Shown here in pieces: positions 45,012 through 55,180 of a DNA stretch of 64,000 nucleotides. Source of the stretch: Branchiostoma floridae (lineage: Eukaryota > Chordata > Leptocardii > Amphioxiformes > Branchiostomatidae); the NCBI RefSeq assembly GCF_000003815.2, contig NC_049995.1:14290262-14354261 (forward strand), written 5' to 3'. The notes beneath the pieces are model-generated. The model was not told the DNA's origin. It did no database searches and saw only the letters and a list, made by a program, of their open reading frames with translations. The translations under genes were made by a program, and so were the position numbers. The first letter of the stretch is position 1. The number at the start of each line of letters is the position of its first letter.

Positions 45012-46227
45012 CTAGGTCGCGCCGCCGGAGCCATGTTCAGGTGGGGGTGGGGCGTTCCTCAGCTGCTTCCGTGAGGGTTCGGACGCCACGGCTGGCGGGC
45101 TGTCTCGAGGTCGCTTCTGGCTAGCAGGTTGCTTCTTCTTCTTCTGCGATGTCTTTCTTGAGTTCTCTGTCGCACTGGCTCTCGCTTTACGCAGAAAGCG
45201 ATCAAGCGGGCCCCGGGTTTGTTTGGACTGTTCCGAGGCGGCACTTCCGCATTCCTCACCCCAGCTGGGATCAGACTCTGTTGCCACGGCAACGTTTGCG
45301 GAAGTGTTTGTTGACACCGTGTCGTCCTCTTCCGTAGGGCTGGACATGTTCTCTCTTGAGACATACTTTGTGAAGAACTGGTCGATTACCCGTTCCGGGG
45401 AGGGTGACAGTGTGGTTTCAGTGTCAACTGTGGGAGCAGGTTCTTGCTGAGCTTCGGTGTCACTCAATATGTGGAGGCAGGCGGGATCACCTCTCTTGTG
45501 ATCGTGCAGACCACAGTCGAAACACCTCTGTGGCTCAGGGCAGTTAGACATCGTGTGTCCGTTCTCTTTACAGTTCTTACATATCGTCGACTGTCTCCTT
45601 TCGGCATCTCTCTGTTCTTTATGATACACCTTAGCTCTGAATGGTCCCATAGCAAGGACGGGTGGTAGCGGCTGGTTGGGGATTTCTATGTGGAAGAACC
45701 TTCTACCCGGTACCCGTCTTCCACCTAGTCAGCCGTTTGTTTTCATCACGATCTCTCTCATCGATGATGTTGCTATGGAACTTACAGCCAAGGTTTACGA
45801 AGCACTCCTTGATCTCGTTGTTACTGAAGGACAAGGGGATCTCACTTACGTAAACTCTGGTGGTAGGTATGTCCGCTGTTCCTTTGACGACAAAAGGATT
45901 CTCGCTGTAGGATTGAAAGTGTCGGTTACGCAGGGTGACTCCGTGCAGCAGGATGGTTACACGGGCGCTCTCCGTCAGGGGGTAGATCCGCCATAGGCCC
46001 CTGATCCTTTGTGCACCATCTACGGAGTTATAACCGGCGACCTTTTCCAACGCACCACATATTTCCCTTGTCGTGAAGGCCCGATCTTCCTCTCCCACAA
46101 TTTCTCTGTTCTTCAGGAACACTGGCATAACAGGGCGACGCTGTGACTCTGGTCTCACGGGCGGTAACGTTTGGTCGTTCCTGACCCGACACCAAGCGTT
46201 GTCAACAGACGCCATTCCTGTCGCCAT
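45012..46227 (-). pseudogene. LINE ORF1: nucleic-acid-binding protein with zinc knuckle, one frameshift
   Basis: The N-terminal frame (46227-45703) has an RRM-like region including RVYVSEIPLSFSNNEIKECF. The C-terminal frame (reading from about 45730 to 45012) has GPFRAKVYHKEQ, then a zinc-knuckle region CKNCKENGHTMSNC followed by CFDC, then a Ser/Pro/Lys-rich tail. The frames overlap between about 45730 and 45703; a single extra base near 45730 would account for it. ORF1 of L1/Tx1 elements coats the RNA in the transposition particle (family knowledge). ORF1's last bases lie about 60 bases before the ORF2 start. Confidence 0.8.
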
Positions 46228-46868
46228 GTTGGTTTCTTCTTCAAAGTTACTTGGGGATAAGTTGCTTTATTGATTGATCTTTTCTCTCAATCTGACCGGT
46301 ATGCCGTGTTTGTTAGGCTTCGGTCGTTGTTTCAGCAATAAAGTACGATGTAAATACAGATGAAAATACAGTCAGGAGAACGTATGACCTGTCTCTATTG
46401 TTCTCGGCCCCAGTGACGCCGGCGTTAGTTGTCTGCACCGAGTTTGGGGTTCGTAATTCCTCGCCGGTCTACAGGAAACACTGCTCAGGAAACGCTGGAA
46501 ACGCTGATCAGGATACCGTGGAGTCAGGAGTCAGGTCTCGATCGTTGTTACGTCCTTCCTTCCTTCCTACCTTCCTTCCTCGGCGTTGTGTTGGTGACTT
46601 GGACGGGGCTCCGCCTCGGGACTACCGCCGCTGTATGGGCTCGACTCGCCGGTATGACCGCACGGGGACAAGAAATGAGAATAAACAGAGAATTAATTGT
46701 ATGAAAAATGAGAAGACGGAGGTGAAGCAAGTTGCAGGGCGTATTTAGCAATAAGTAGCAAAAATTTTGGAAAAATCACAGCAAAATCGACTCAAAGACG
46801 GGAGTGTAGGAACACACGTCTGACCTGTGCAAAATCCGCGTACCGAATCAAAATGAAATGCGCCACCT

Positions 46869-46945
46869 ACATCGGCTACATATAGCAGTCAGAAGCTCTG
46901 AGAAAGGTGTCTGATAGACACCGAAACGTAAGCAAGTAAGTTTAA
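46869..46945 (+). repeat. Remainder of the hammerhead-family repeat that received the LINE
   Basis: At 46898-46930: CTGAGAA (core G8 changed), stem GGTGTCT/AGACACC, GAAACGTA. It matches the 36407 motif apart from two core changes. The word GCGCCACCTACATC before it also occurs at 48927, next to another motif copy. Confidence 0.5.
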
Positions 46946-47927
46946 CCTGGATGTGTACAAGAAATGTGATAGTCACCTGCTATGTCGCTCCTTCCACAAA
47001 CCTGGTAAATATAAATAAAAAATTCGACCTGCCGTGTGAAGTTCAAATGCGACAAGGCCCAAAGTCAATCCTAGGCAACACCCATGCACCAAACATCGTA
47101 GCAATCGCGCGTATCGTTCCGGACATACAGCGCCAAAAGTGCCCCAAATACACAAAAAATGCCACCTGCAATGTCAAGTTCAAGCACCAGGAGGCCCAAA
47201 ATCAAACCTGAGTGTCAAGCCACCCCCCCAACCCACGTACCAAAAATCATTGTGCTCGCACCATCCGTTCTCGAGATACAGCGCCGTAAAGCCCCAGCTT
47301 CCAAAAATTCCCACGCCACTGAAAACCATACCTGCATACATGCAGGTAATAAACGCGTCCCTTTTACTTACTCAGGTGGACGTCAACCGTTCCGTCGCTG
47401 CCCAAGGTCCTTTTGACGTGTTTATTCACGACTTAGGGAATATCGCAGACGAGGACACGCAGGCTGAGATGCTCGTGACCGGGTTAGAGGTGAGATGTCT
47501 TTCTTTTTGTTTTCTTCCGGACATTTAATGGGGCGAACAGGAAAAATGTATTTAAGAATAAAGCATGTTGTAATATGTGATATATGATTAATAATACTAA
47601 TTCCCGCGCTCATTCGTCTACTCAACAATTCATTAATTCATGTATTTGTTTTTTTTTTCTTTCGGAAATTTAATAGGGCGAAGAGGAAAAATGTATCCGA
47701 GAATAAAACATGTTGTAACATGTAAGAATAATTCTTGCGCTCATTCGTGAATTCAACAATTCATTTATTCATGCATTGCTTCTTTCATTCACTCATTTAT
47801 GCATTAATTCAATCATGCTTTCACACTCATGTACCCACTGGATTCTGTTACTTTCATTAATCAGTAAATCTATAAAATGGACTGATTGACCTATTGATCA
47901 ATTCATTTATCGCTCGATCAATTTCCT

Positions 47928-48240
47928 ACGACTACCTGTCCCATCACCCCGACATGTTAGTGGTGAACCAGCTCACCTCTGTTCTTTTAATCGATCTATG
48001 AATCGATAAATCTGATTGATTGACTGATTTTCCAGGACTACGTATCCCGTCACCCTTGCATGTTAGTGGTGAACCCACTCATCTCTGTCCTTTGATTAAT
48101 CAATGAATCGATACATGTTTTCGTCTGATTGATTAATTGATTATCGATTGATTGATAAATTGATTTATTGATTTTTCAGGACTTCGTGTTCCCGGTTTGC
48201 CTTGATATGTTAGTGGTGAACCCACTCGCATCTGATCTTT
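47928..48240 (+). repeat. Three truncated tandem copies of kinase exon 5 start
   Basis: Copies at about 47928, 48038 and 48180 each resemble the first 50 bases of the real exon 5 (48686), for example TACGTATCCCGTCACCC and ATGTTAGTGGTGAACCCACT. The second and third keep a polypyrimidine tract and an AG (TTTTCCAG, TTTTTCAG). They are separated by GATTGATT/AATCGATA repeats. None has the exon end, so they are pseudo-exons. Confidence 0.75.
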
Positions 48241-48982
48241 TAATCAATCTATGAATCGATAAATCTGATTGATTGATCGATTGATTGCTGGATGGATGGA
48301 TAAAACGTTTTATGTCATACCTGTGACGCGAAAACGTTCGATACGGGTGTTCCGGACCGGGCCGTACGCTTCCGTATCGCACAGGTTCGAAAGGCGTATC
48401 ACACAGGCTCCATTCGAGTGAATCGAACTGTTTAGAGCGGGCCGAATACGGCTCGATTGGCAATTCGAATACCTGATTCGGACGTTGGAACATTGCTGTT
48501 GCAACACTTTTGGTTCGAGGGCACCAAATTTGTTCAACTTCTGGCGCATTTCGCATCAAAACATGGGTTTTCTCAGGTGGGTATGACATGCCTTCGGCCG
48601 TCGGGCGATCCGACCCGCGGTCGGGCTGATACCTTGGGTGATACGGAATACACCGTGTTGTATTCTATATTTATTGATTTTTCAGGAATACGTGTCCCGT
48701 CACCCTAACACGATGGTGATGAACCCGCTCGCTTCCTGGAGACTGCTTCAAGATCGCCTGGGTGAACAGAAAGTCGCAGCAGAGGTGGTTAAGTTACTGA
48801 ACGGTACGGCCAAGTCTTTTTTTAAATGTTGTTGCTGTTGTTCACTTCGTAGTACCTAGTGGCACATAGGCTAGCAAGTTCCCTTGCGTCCAAACATAAT
48901 TTTGGGATGACATTCTTGCTGCTGCAGCGCCACCTACATCAGCTATAAGTAGCAGCAAGAATCAGACCCAGTTATTCTAACC

Positions 48983-49015
48983 CTGATGATGGTGCCTGAC
49001 AGACATCGAGATATT
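48983..49015 (+). repeat. Decayed hammerhead-like motif
   Basis: CTGATGA intact (48983-48989), then TGGTGCCTGACAGACATC as stem-loop, but GAGAT in place of GAAAC. Between exons 5 and 6 of the broken kinase copy. Confidence 0.4.
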
Positions 49016-49196
49016 TGAAGTGTAACGGTTGTGTTTAGAAGAAAAAAAAACTTCTATCTCTTCTGCACGCAGATCCGGACATAACTGTGCCAAACAGGGT
49101 CTATCTGGAACAGTCCGGAGTTGAAAACATAATGAAGACTTTGGAGGAAGCATACGTGACGTTTCCGTTCGGTAAGTAATATCTAATGTATACGCA

Positions 49197-49385
49197 TAAA
49201 AGTAGTTACTCGAGCAACTGGATATGGTTTTGGAAACGCATGATCAGACGTTTCATTTAGCATCCACTAGTTAGTTTTCGTCAGTGGCACCGAAGAGATA
49301 TTGTTGGAGAGGGTTTATACATCAAAGCTGTGAATGATATGTAAAAGAACGACTATCAGTACCTGGATGTCAAACCTATATCGAC
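49197..49385 (-). repeat. Inverted-terminal repeat element with intact hammerhead core
   Basis: The left arm AAAGTAGTTACTCGAGCAAC and TGGATATGGTTTTGGAAAC is typical; the right arm is reduced to ACCTGGATGTCAAACC. On the minus strand CTGACGA (49284-49278), GAAAC (49254-49250) and GTC (49249-49247) are all intact, but the stem II between them pairs poorly here. Confidence 0.6.
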
Positions 49386-49427
49386 GAATATCTAATGTAT
49401 AATACAGCAGTCATGAACCGAGATTAA

Positions 49428-49446
49428 GGGGGGGGGGGGGGGGGGG
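49428..49446. repeat. Poly-G tract
   Basis: An uninterrupted run of about 19 G after TTAA; prone to assembly error. Confidence 0.9.
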
Positions 49447-50694
49447 TTGCGAGTACAAGCTTTACGTCACGCTTAGAACAATATTCCCCCAGTACAGCAG
49501 CGACATCTAGCTGTAGTGTGAAGTATTGCCCCACGGGAAGACAACAGATGGTCCTATGGCCGCAACTGAGGCAATTACTGTCGTATTGAGGTCGACTCAG
49601 TGGCACCGAATGGCAGCTCGCTTCAGACCCTTGCGATTTAGCCCGCCTACTGTAATTAATATGCTCCTCGCAATTCAGCCCCTGGCTGCAAAGAGAGAGT
49701 TGTCGGCCCACCCAATAACTAACAATAACAATAACAATGGTCCATCAAAACGTCGGATGGCGGAAAAATTGTTTTGTATGCAAAGGACTTAGAACTACAC
49801 TGCAGCTAGGTGTCACTATTAACAATGCGGTCAACAACGTAAACTGTAAGTTGTAAATATGCGGTTGTGAATGAAAGGAAACATTTTTATCCAGTCATTT
49901 ACCAATCTGGTCAAATTAATAAAGTCTGTGAACACTTCTTTTTGATTCCTGTTGATAGTGTGTAAGGCGTCAGCTTCTGATCATCACAAGGCACGTATGG
50001 TTTCTTGTTTGTTTATATGTTTATTCATTGGTTATAAACAAGCATGTACCACCAAGGTTTGAAGGTTTGCTCAACCTTGACATCCGCTAGCACATCAATT
50101 TCGTAGGTTCGAAAAAAAAGAAAATCGACCATATTGTTGATCGTAAAATCACAGAAAATCTGCTGTGAATTGAAAAAAATCGGGAAGTAACACACTGATG
50201 CTCATGTCATAGAATGCTAAAATCACTAATAAATTGGAAGAAGAAAGTGTAAAAATTAAAAATTGAAAAACGAAGAATCTATTTTCTTGTTTTACCATAC
50301 TTTGAATGTCATGAATGAACGATTAAACCGATGAATTAAGTATTGAATGAATGATGAACGAATGAATGAATGATCGGAGCGACGAAAGAATGGAAAAAAT
50401 AATGAATTGATAATTGAACGAACGAATGAATAATTAATTGAACGAGTTTATGTAACAATGATGTTTTGCTATTTTATACGCTATCCCGGATATATCCGGA
50501 CCCGACACACAGTATAGGTGTGCTGGATATATCCGGTTTTGGCAGTTTAAGGGTTTTAAGAACAGGTATTTGGAATTTTGGTTAGATCTTAGAAACCAAA
50601 AATAACTTTTTATCAATAACCTTGCCATTTCCATGTATGTCACAGGTTTACGTGATCGGAGAAACTCACTTCGTCTATGCTCGTCCCTCATTAA

Positions 50695-51666
50695 CCCTCA
50701 AGCACCCGACCTTTTTTTGTGACTAAAATGACTGAGTGGGGTCCAAACGGACCCCAAAATGTTTTGTTCATAAAATCTCAGTACCATTTCTTATCGGCGA
50801 TCATTGTATATACATTGCTTCTTCAATATAAGAGGAAAATTTTGAGACGTTAAGGTGTTGCTAATTCCGACTCATTGTCATAATTTATGCTAACATTCAG
50901 AAGGACCACATTTTGCACTAAACCTATTCCGACCAGATAGGGGAATTTTGAGGCCCTCAGCAACATTTATGTCGCATAACTCATGAACGGCTAGAGCTAA
51001 AGCTACGAAACTTGGTAATTTATCACAAAATATTGTTTGCAAAAGTTTTTAATGAATAAAGTAAGTTTATCATTTTTGGGGGTTGCCATGGCAACCATAT
51101 TCTAACAGGCATATTTTTGCCAAAATTTGACCATTTCAATTTAAACAAGGTTTTCTTGGTAAACTATACCTGTTTTCTGACAACAATTGAATTCTATGAA
51201 ATTCAATGTCATTTTCATGACTTAAAATTTATAACTTATGCTAATTTCATGACGTCATTGGTCAAAATCCAAGATGGCCGCCCTGATTAGGCAAATGACG
51301 TCATAATGTCGTAACATTACATGTTGATGACACAGAAATTTTTGTGATGATTTAGGTTTACATTATTATTATTGTCTGAAAGTTTGGTAGTCATACTATA
51401 AGTGGTTAAGGAGTTAGCCTCCAACGTTTGTTTTAAAAACTGCACATTTTTGCTGGGGTCCGTTTGGACCCCAGAGGGACGGAACACAAACTTTCTTTAT
51501 AATTTCCACATTATTGTACCAATCTTTGCGAAAACTTAGGAGAAGGTATAAGACATATTGACTGACAAAGTCACGGAAGGATTTTTTCTTCAGATCAAAA
51601 GTGTTCAAATGGCACTTCAAAATGTACGCCTGGGGTCCAAATGGACCCCACTCGGGTGTTTGAGGG
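50695..51666. mobile_element. Non-autonomous piggyBac-like element, TTAA target duplication
   Basis: The 972-bp element begins CCCTCAAGCACCCGAC and ends CTCGGGTGTTTGAGGG, with TTAA on both sides (50691-50694 and 51667-51670). The intact paralogue has CCCTCATTAAAGAACTTCGC at the same codons, showing the empty site. Subterminal palindromes GGGGTCC(A/G)TTTGGACCCC recur near both ends (about 50739, 51452, 51632). No transposase frame was found. Confidence 0.9.
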
Positions 51667-52204
51667 TTAAAGAACTTCGCGATGTCAGGTAAGTTTAGTT
51701 ATGTCCTACCTGGGCCGCTGTAACATTCAATATGGGTGTTCTGGACCGAGTGATAAAAGCCGTATCACACAGGCTTCGAAGTTTTATCACACAGGCTTCC
51801 ATCGAATACTTCGAACATACGAGTGCGGCGCGGTCGAAAATTCGAATACCTGATTCGGACGTTGGAACATTGCTGTTGTAACAATTTTGTTCGAGGGCAC
51901 CAAATTTTCGCATTTCGTATCGAAACATGTATTTCCTCAAGTGCGTATTCACACAGCCTTTGGTCGTCGGGCTGGTACCTCGGGCGATACGAATACACCG
52001 TGTTGTATTCTATATCTATATATTTAGTTATATATTTGGCACTAACCACAGTTGTGGAAGGATCGACACACTTAAAGTTCATTTGTAATACATGTGTTAT
52101 TTTCTCGTTGTAGATTTTCTCTCAAATGTCCAATTCTCCACACCTGAAGTGGCAAAACCTGATTCCGCATCGCCGTTAAATGCTGTGAGTGATGCATAAT
52201 GATT

Positions 52205-52650
52205 ATGACTTTTGTAACATGTTGTTGTTTGTTGTTTATTAAGAAACCTTTTAGCCCTTACGGGCTAATCCCAAGGTTCAATCAACATGAATCAACATGA
52301 CAATCAACATGAATACATACATTTTTAAAAATACAACAATCACAAAGTATTTACAATAGAGCACAGTGTCTAGAGGTCAGAGGTTTAGATGTCAATGTTT
52401 GAGATGGCTTGTTTAAAACTGGACAATGTACACAGCGACTTAATGTTAGATGGCAATGAGTTCCAGAGCATAATTGCTCGGTACAGGAAGGTACGTTTTC
52501 CACTGTTTGTTTTAGGTTTGGCTAGTCTGAAGTTGTTGGATACAGAAAATCTAGTATTATACATGTGGGATGAATTAACTGGTAGGATAACGTCGACTTC
52601 GAATGTCATCCGTCCAGTCAGAGAAATCACATCTAAATGTTCAGTTCTTT
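52205..52650 (-). mobile_element. 3' fragment of a LINE (reverse transcriptase C-terminus)
   Basis: The minus strand reads YNTRFSVSNNFRLAKPKTNS, then RTFLYRAIMLWNSLPSNIK, the usual end of CR1/L2-like and related LINE polyproteins, followed by a stop and a short 3' UTR containing GGGATTAGCCCGTAAGGGCT and AATAAACAACAAAC. It is truncated at its 5' side, as is common. It lies between exons 52114-52184 and 52764-52932 of the broken kinase copy. Confidence 0.75.
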
Positions 52651-53406
52651 AAGAATAGAAAATTTAATTCTTAATATTAAAAACATCAATTAATAGTTTT
52701 AAAAGTAATTTCAAATATTGATCTAATTAATCTAACGACCTCATACCTATTATGTTATTGAAGGGAAAGCATGGCGAGCCGACCAGAGAGACCCGTCCTG
52801 TGTCTGATGAAAAGATTTCCCGGATTTCGGACACGACCAGGCGCGTCCTGGGGTCTAGTCTGTTCGGGATTGACGTCATCGTGCAGGACGGAACCGGAAA
52901 TCACGTCATCATCGACATCAACGACTTTCCGAGTAAATATGAACTCCAAGCAGATATGGGATGGGAATGTGTATCTGTTAATCTCTTGCCATCGAATAGC
53001 GTGAGACAATAAGGCATGCGACAAAAAAATTTTACTTGGAAAAAAGCCGAAAGAAAATTGTTTTCCCACTTAACCAGATCATTACACCATCTTAAAAAAT
53101 CACACCATCACGCAATCCCTGAACATAGACGGTGGGCGCCATAGACGTCCTGCAACTTATGATCCACTGTTCATTTCATTGAGTCACGTGTTCTATCACG
53201 GCAGCAGTGGATTGTTCATTCCTTCAAGACTGGTGCTGTTTATTGAAAATTTGGGCGAGTCCATTTTTTGAGTTGGATATTACAGTTTAAACTAGTTCAA
53301 GAATCACACAAGTATCTCGTTTATCCTTACAGGTTTTCAAGAGGTTGGGATTGTAAATTTTGCATCGGCTCTACTTCTACACCTGAAGACCAGCCTGTGC
53401 AGCTGA

Positions 53407-54640
53407 CTTCTTCAAGAACATTTTTCGATGTCTTTTTGATCATTTAGACTGTTCTTTTCAACGTTGTGAACTATTTGCCTAACTCTAAACTGTATGTTTT
53501 TGCTTGACTGAATGACATGTTGACAGTATTTTAGTAGTTTTAGTTGGCAGAAAAATATAATGATTTTTTTGTATTCTGACTACTTTGTAACAATAGAAAA
53601 AGAAAACCGGACGTATCTTGGTGCATCTATCATGTGACACGCTGGGTGGTGCTCCAGTCCTGAATATGACACAACGCCATGTGTGAATATAGTAATTTGA
53701 TAGAAACAAGTATATTGAATGGTTTAAAGGAGACAGAATTTTTCAATGTCAAAACTCGCAGACATGAAACAAATCCTAATGCCACCGCTAATGATCGACT
53801 GACGTTGATTGTCAGTCAACATACATTTTCACACCATATTAGTGAATGATAAGCATTGCCTTACTCGGACCCATACCAATACCAGATCGTCCAAAGCCCA
53901 AAAAGCTATCTATAATTAAAGTTCAATACCGTAGGCTGTCCAGAAAAAAAGGTACACAATTTATCTAAGAAAAGGGATAAAGAATTTGAGTTGTTTGTAC
54001 AACATTTTGACCCCCCCCCCCCAAATAAAAACAACTTTCAAGCATCTAGAGTTCAATATGCGGTATGTTTGATCAAATATGCTAGTCAGATGGACCCTGT
54101 CACAAACGACGTCATTTTCACTACTGAAATAAAAGATATTTCACAAAATATGTATTCATGATGTCTGCCCAACGTACGTCAGATGCATGGTTTCCTAGTT
54201 TCAATATGACGCTAGTAATAATTCATGGCAAGGGATATCAGATTAGTTCTGACCCAAGAGTCACCTGTTAGGCCACAGATAGTCAACATCATGGTTGCCA
54301 TCTACCTACCAAGCTACCTTTCCCCTAGATCTTAGAGTTTCTGGTCATTTGATTACGAGGTAGACATGACAAGGGAAATTTACGTCAAGTTTTGTTAATG
54401 CAATGTAGCTGTCAATATTTACTAGAATAGAAGGTGAACAGCGTTTGTATTAGAACGTAGATTATACAAAAAAGAGAGAGCTGAACGCTATAGACTGATA
54501 GAACCTAATATGTTTTCCTACTTCATGCACCCAAGAAACAATGGGTGGTGTTCTTGCGAATTGCAAATTAGACAAGGGAGCCATCTATAATTCAACGGCC
54601 CATAGATTAGCCTACTCCATTGTAATACTATATCAAAGAA
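53407..54640. other. Intergenic, nothing recognised
   Basis: Downstream of the broken kinase gene. AT-rich, one poly-C tract at about 54012; no supported gene. Confidence 0.5.
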
Positions 54641-54778
54641 TTGTGTTAGCCATTATTGTTATGTTAATTAGGTTGTTAAGCTTTATTCTATACCTCTATT
54701 TTGTACTTTGTGTAATAGTTGTTGCCATACATTGTATCATGTACAATTATCGTGCAATATAGTTATTCTGGTATAAAT
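54640..54778 (+). repeat. Dispersed repeat, probable LINE 3' end (copy 1)
   Basis: TTCTATACCTCTATTTTGTA, CTTTGTGTAATAGTTGTTGC and ATACATTGTATCATGTACAA with GTGCAATATAGTT recur at 62780-62910, where the tail reads GTGCAATAAAGTTCT. The AATAAA-like end suggests a retroelement 3' terminus. Confidence 0.55.
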
Positions 54779-54905
54779 GCGGTGTTATGATACTAGCTGG
54801 GTTGCAAAGCAGACTGAGTAAGGCGATGAAGTCTGCCATCTCTGATAACCTTGTTGGGGTGGGGCTATGTGCAATAGCGTTGTACAAGCGATATTTTGAT
54901 TTAAG

Positions 54906-55180
54906 GGTTTAGTCACACGCGCGTGTATCAGGACCATATGAGGTCCGTATTGACATTTTTTTTACATACGCAGTCGTACCTCATAGTCAATGATTTTCAA
55001 TCCTTTTGTGTCAGCTTTAGATACGTGTACTGTACTGTACGTATGCCTACATACTTAAAACCGACATAAATGATTCAGATGTGTATGAGCTGCGTATTGC
55101 ACGTACGGTTGCGTATGAAAAAAATGTGGACCACATACGGACTTGATAGATACGGTCCTGTGACAGCACCCTGAAGATGT
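54906..55180. mobile_element. Degenerate palindromic MITE (GTCACACGCGCGT type)
   Basis: TTTAGTCACACGCGCGTGTA with AGGACC and GGTCCGTATTGACAT on the left is answered by ATGTGGACCACATACGGAC and ACGGTCCTGTGACAGCACCC on the right. Related to the outer element at 61627. Confidence 0.5.

Larger units (their letters stand above)
40583..46853 (-). mobile_element. Near full-length L1/Tx1-type non-LTR retrotransposon, 6.3 kb, antisense in an intron
   Basis: The element has a poly-A tail (poly-T on the plus strand from 40583), a 3' UTR, ORF2 (44950-41052), ORF1 (46227-45012) and a 5' UTR of about 625 bases with a TTCC repeat. It is bounded by a perfect 15-bp direct repeat TGAAATGCGCCACCT (40568-40582 and 46854-46868), the mark of target-primed insertion. 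The domain plan (ORF1 with CCHC knuckle; APE endonuclease plus RT plus C-terminal zinc finger in ORF2) and RT motifs suit the L1/Tx1 group. Each ORF has one frameshift, so this copy is not self-mobile as read. It landed inside a copy of the hammerhead-family repeat, whose remainder continues at 46869. Confidence 0.9.
38659..53406 (+). pseudogene. Tandem paralogue of the ITPK1-like kinase, broken by exon loss and insertions
   Basis: Exons: 38659-38763 (ATG 38679), 39670-39796, 40516-40540, 47376-47489, 48686-48803, 49073-49171, 49959-49990, 50646-51688 (interrupted), 52114-52184, 52764-52932, 53333-53406. Exon order, phases and several exact lengths (118, 99, 71, 169) equal those of the intact copy. 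The first exon encodes a signal anchor too (about residues 7-24 after MLRKD). Damage: no exon matching 33946-34038 (the MTLVYG exon) between 49990 and 50646; the donor after 49990 is GC rather than GT; exon 9 is split by a 972-bp TTAA element that brings a stop 14 codons after the break; a 6.3-kb LINE fills intron 3. The metal motif persists as IIDINDFPS, with the usual Gly after Pro replaced. Recent loss of function is the simplest reading. Partial transcripts remain possible. Confidence 0.85.

Noticed and set aside
52389-52652. 87-codon plus frame
   Set aside because: Shadow of the LINE fragment encoded on the minus strand (NTRFSVSNN and IMLWNSLPSN).
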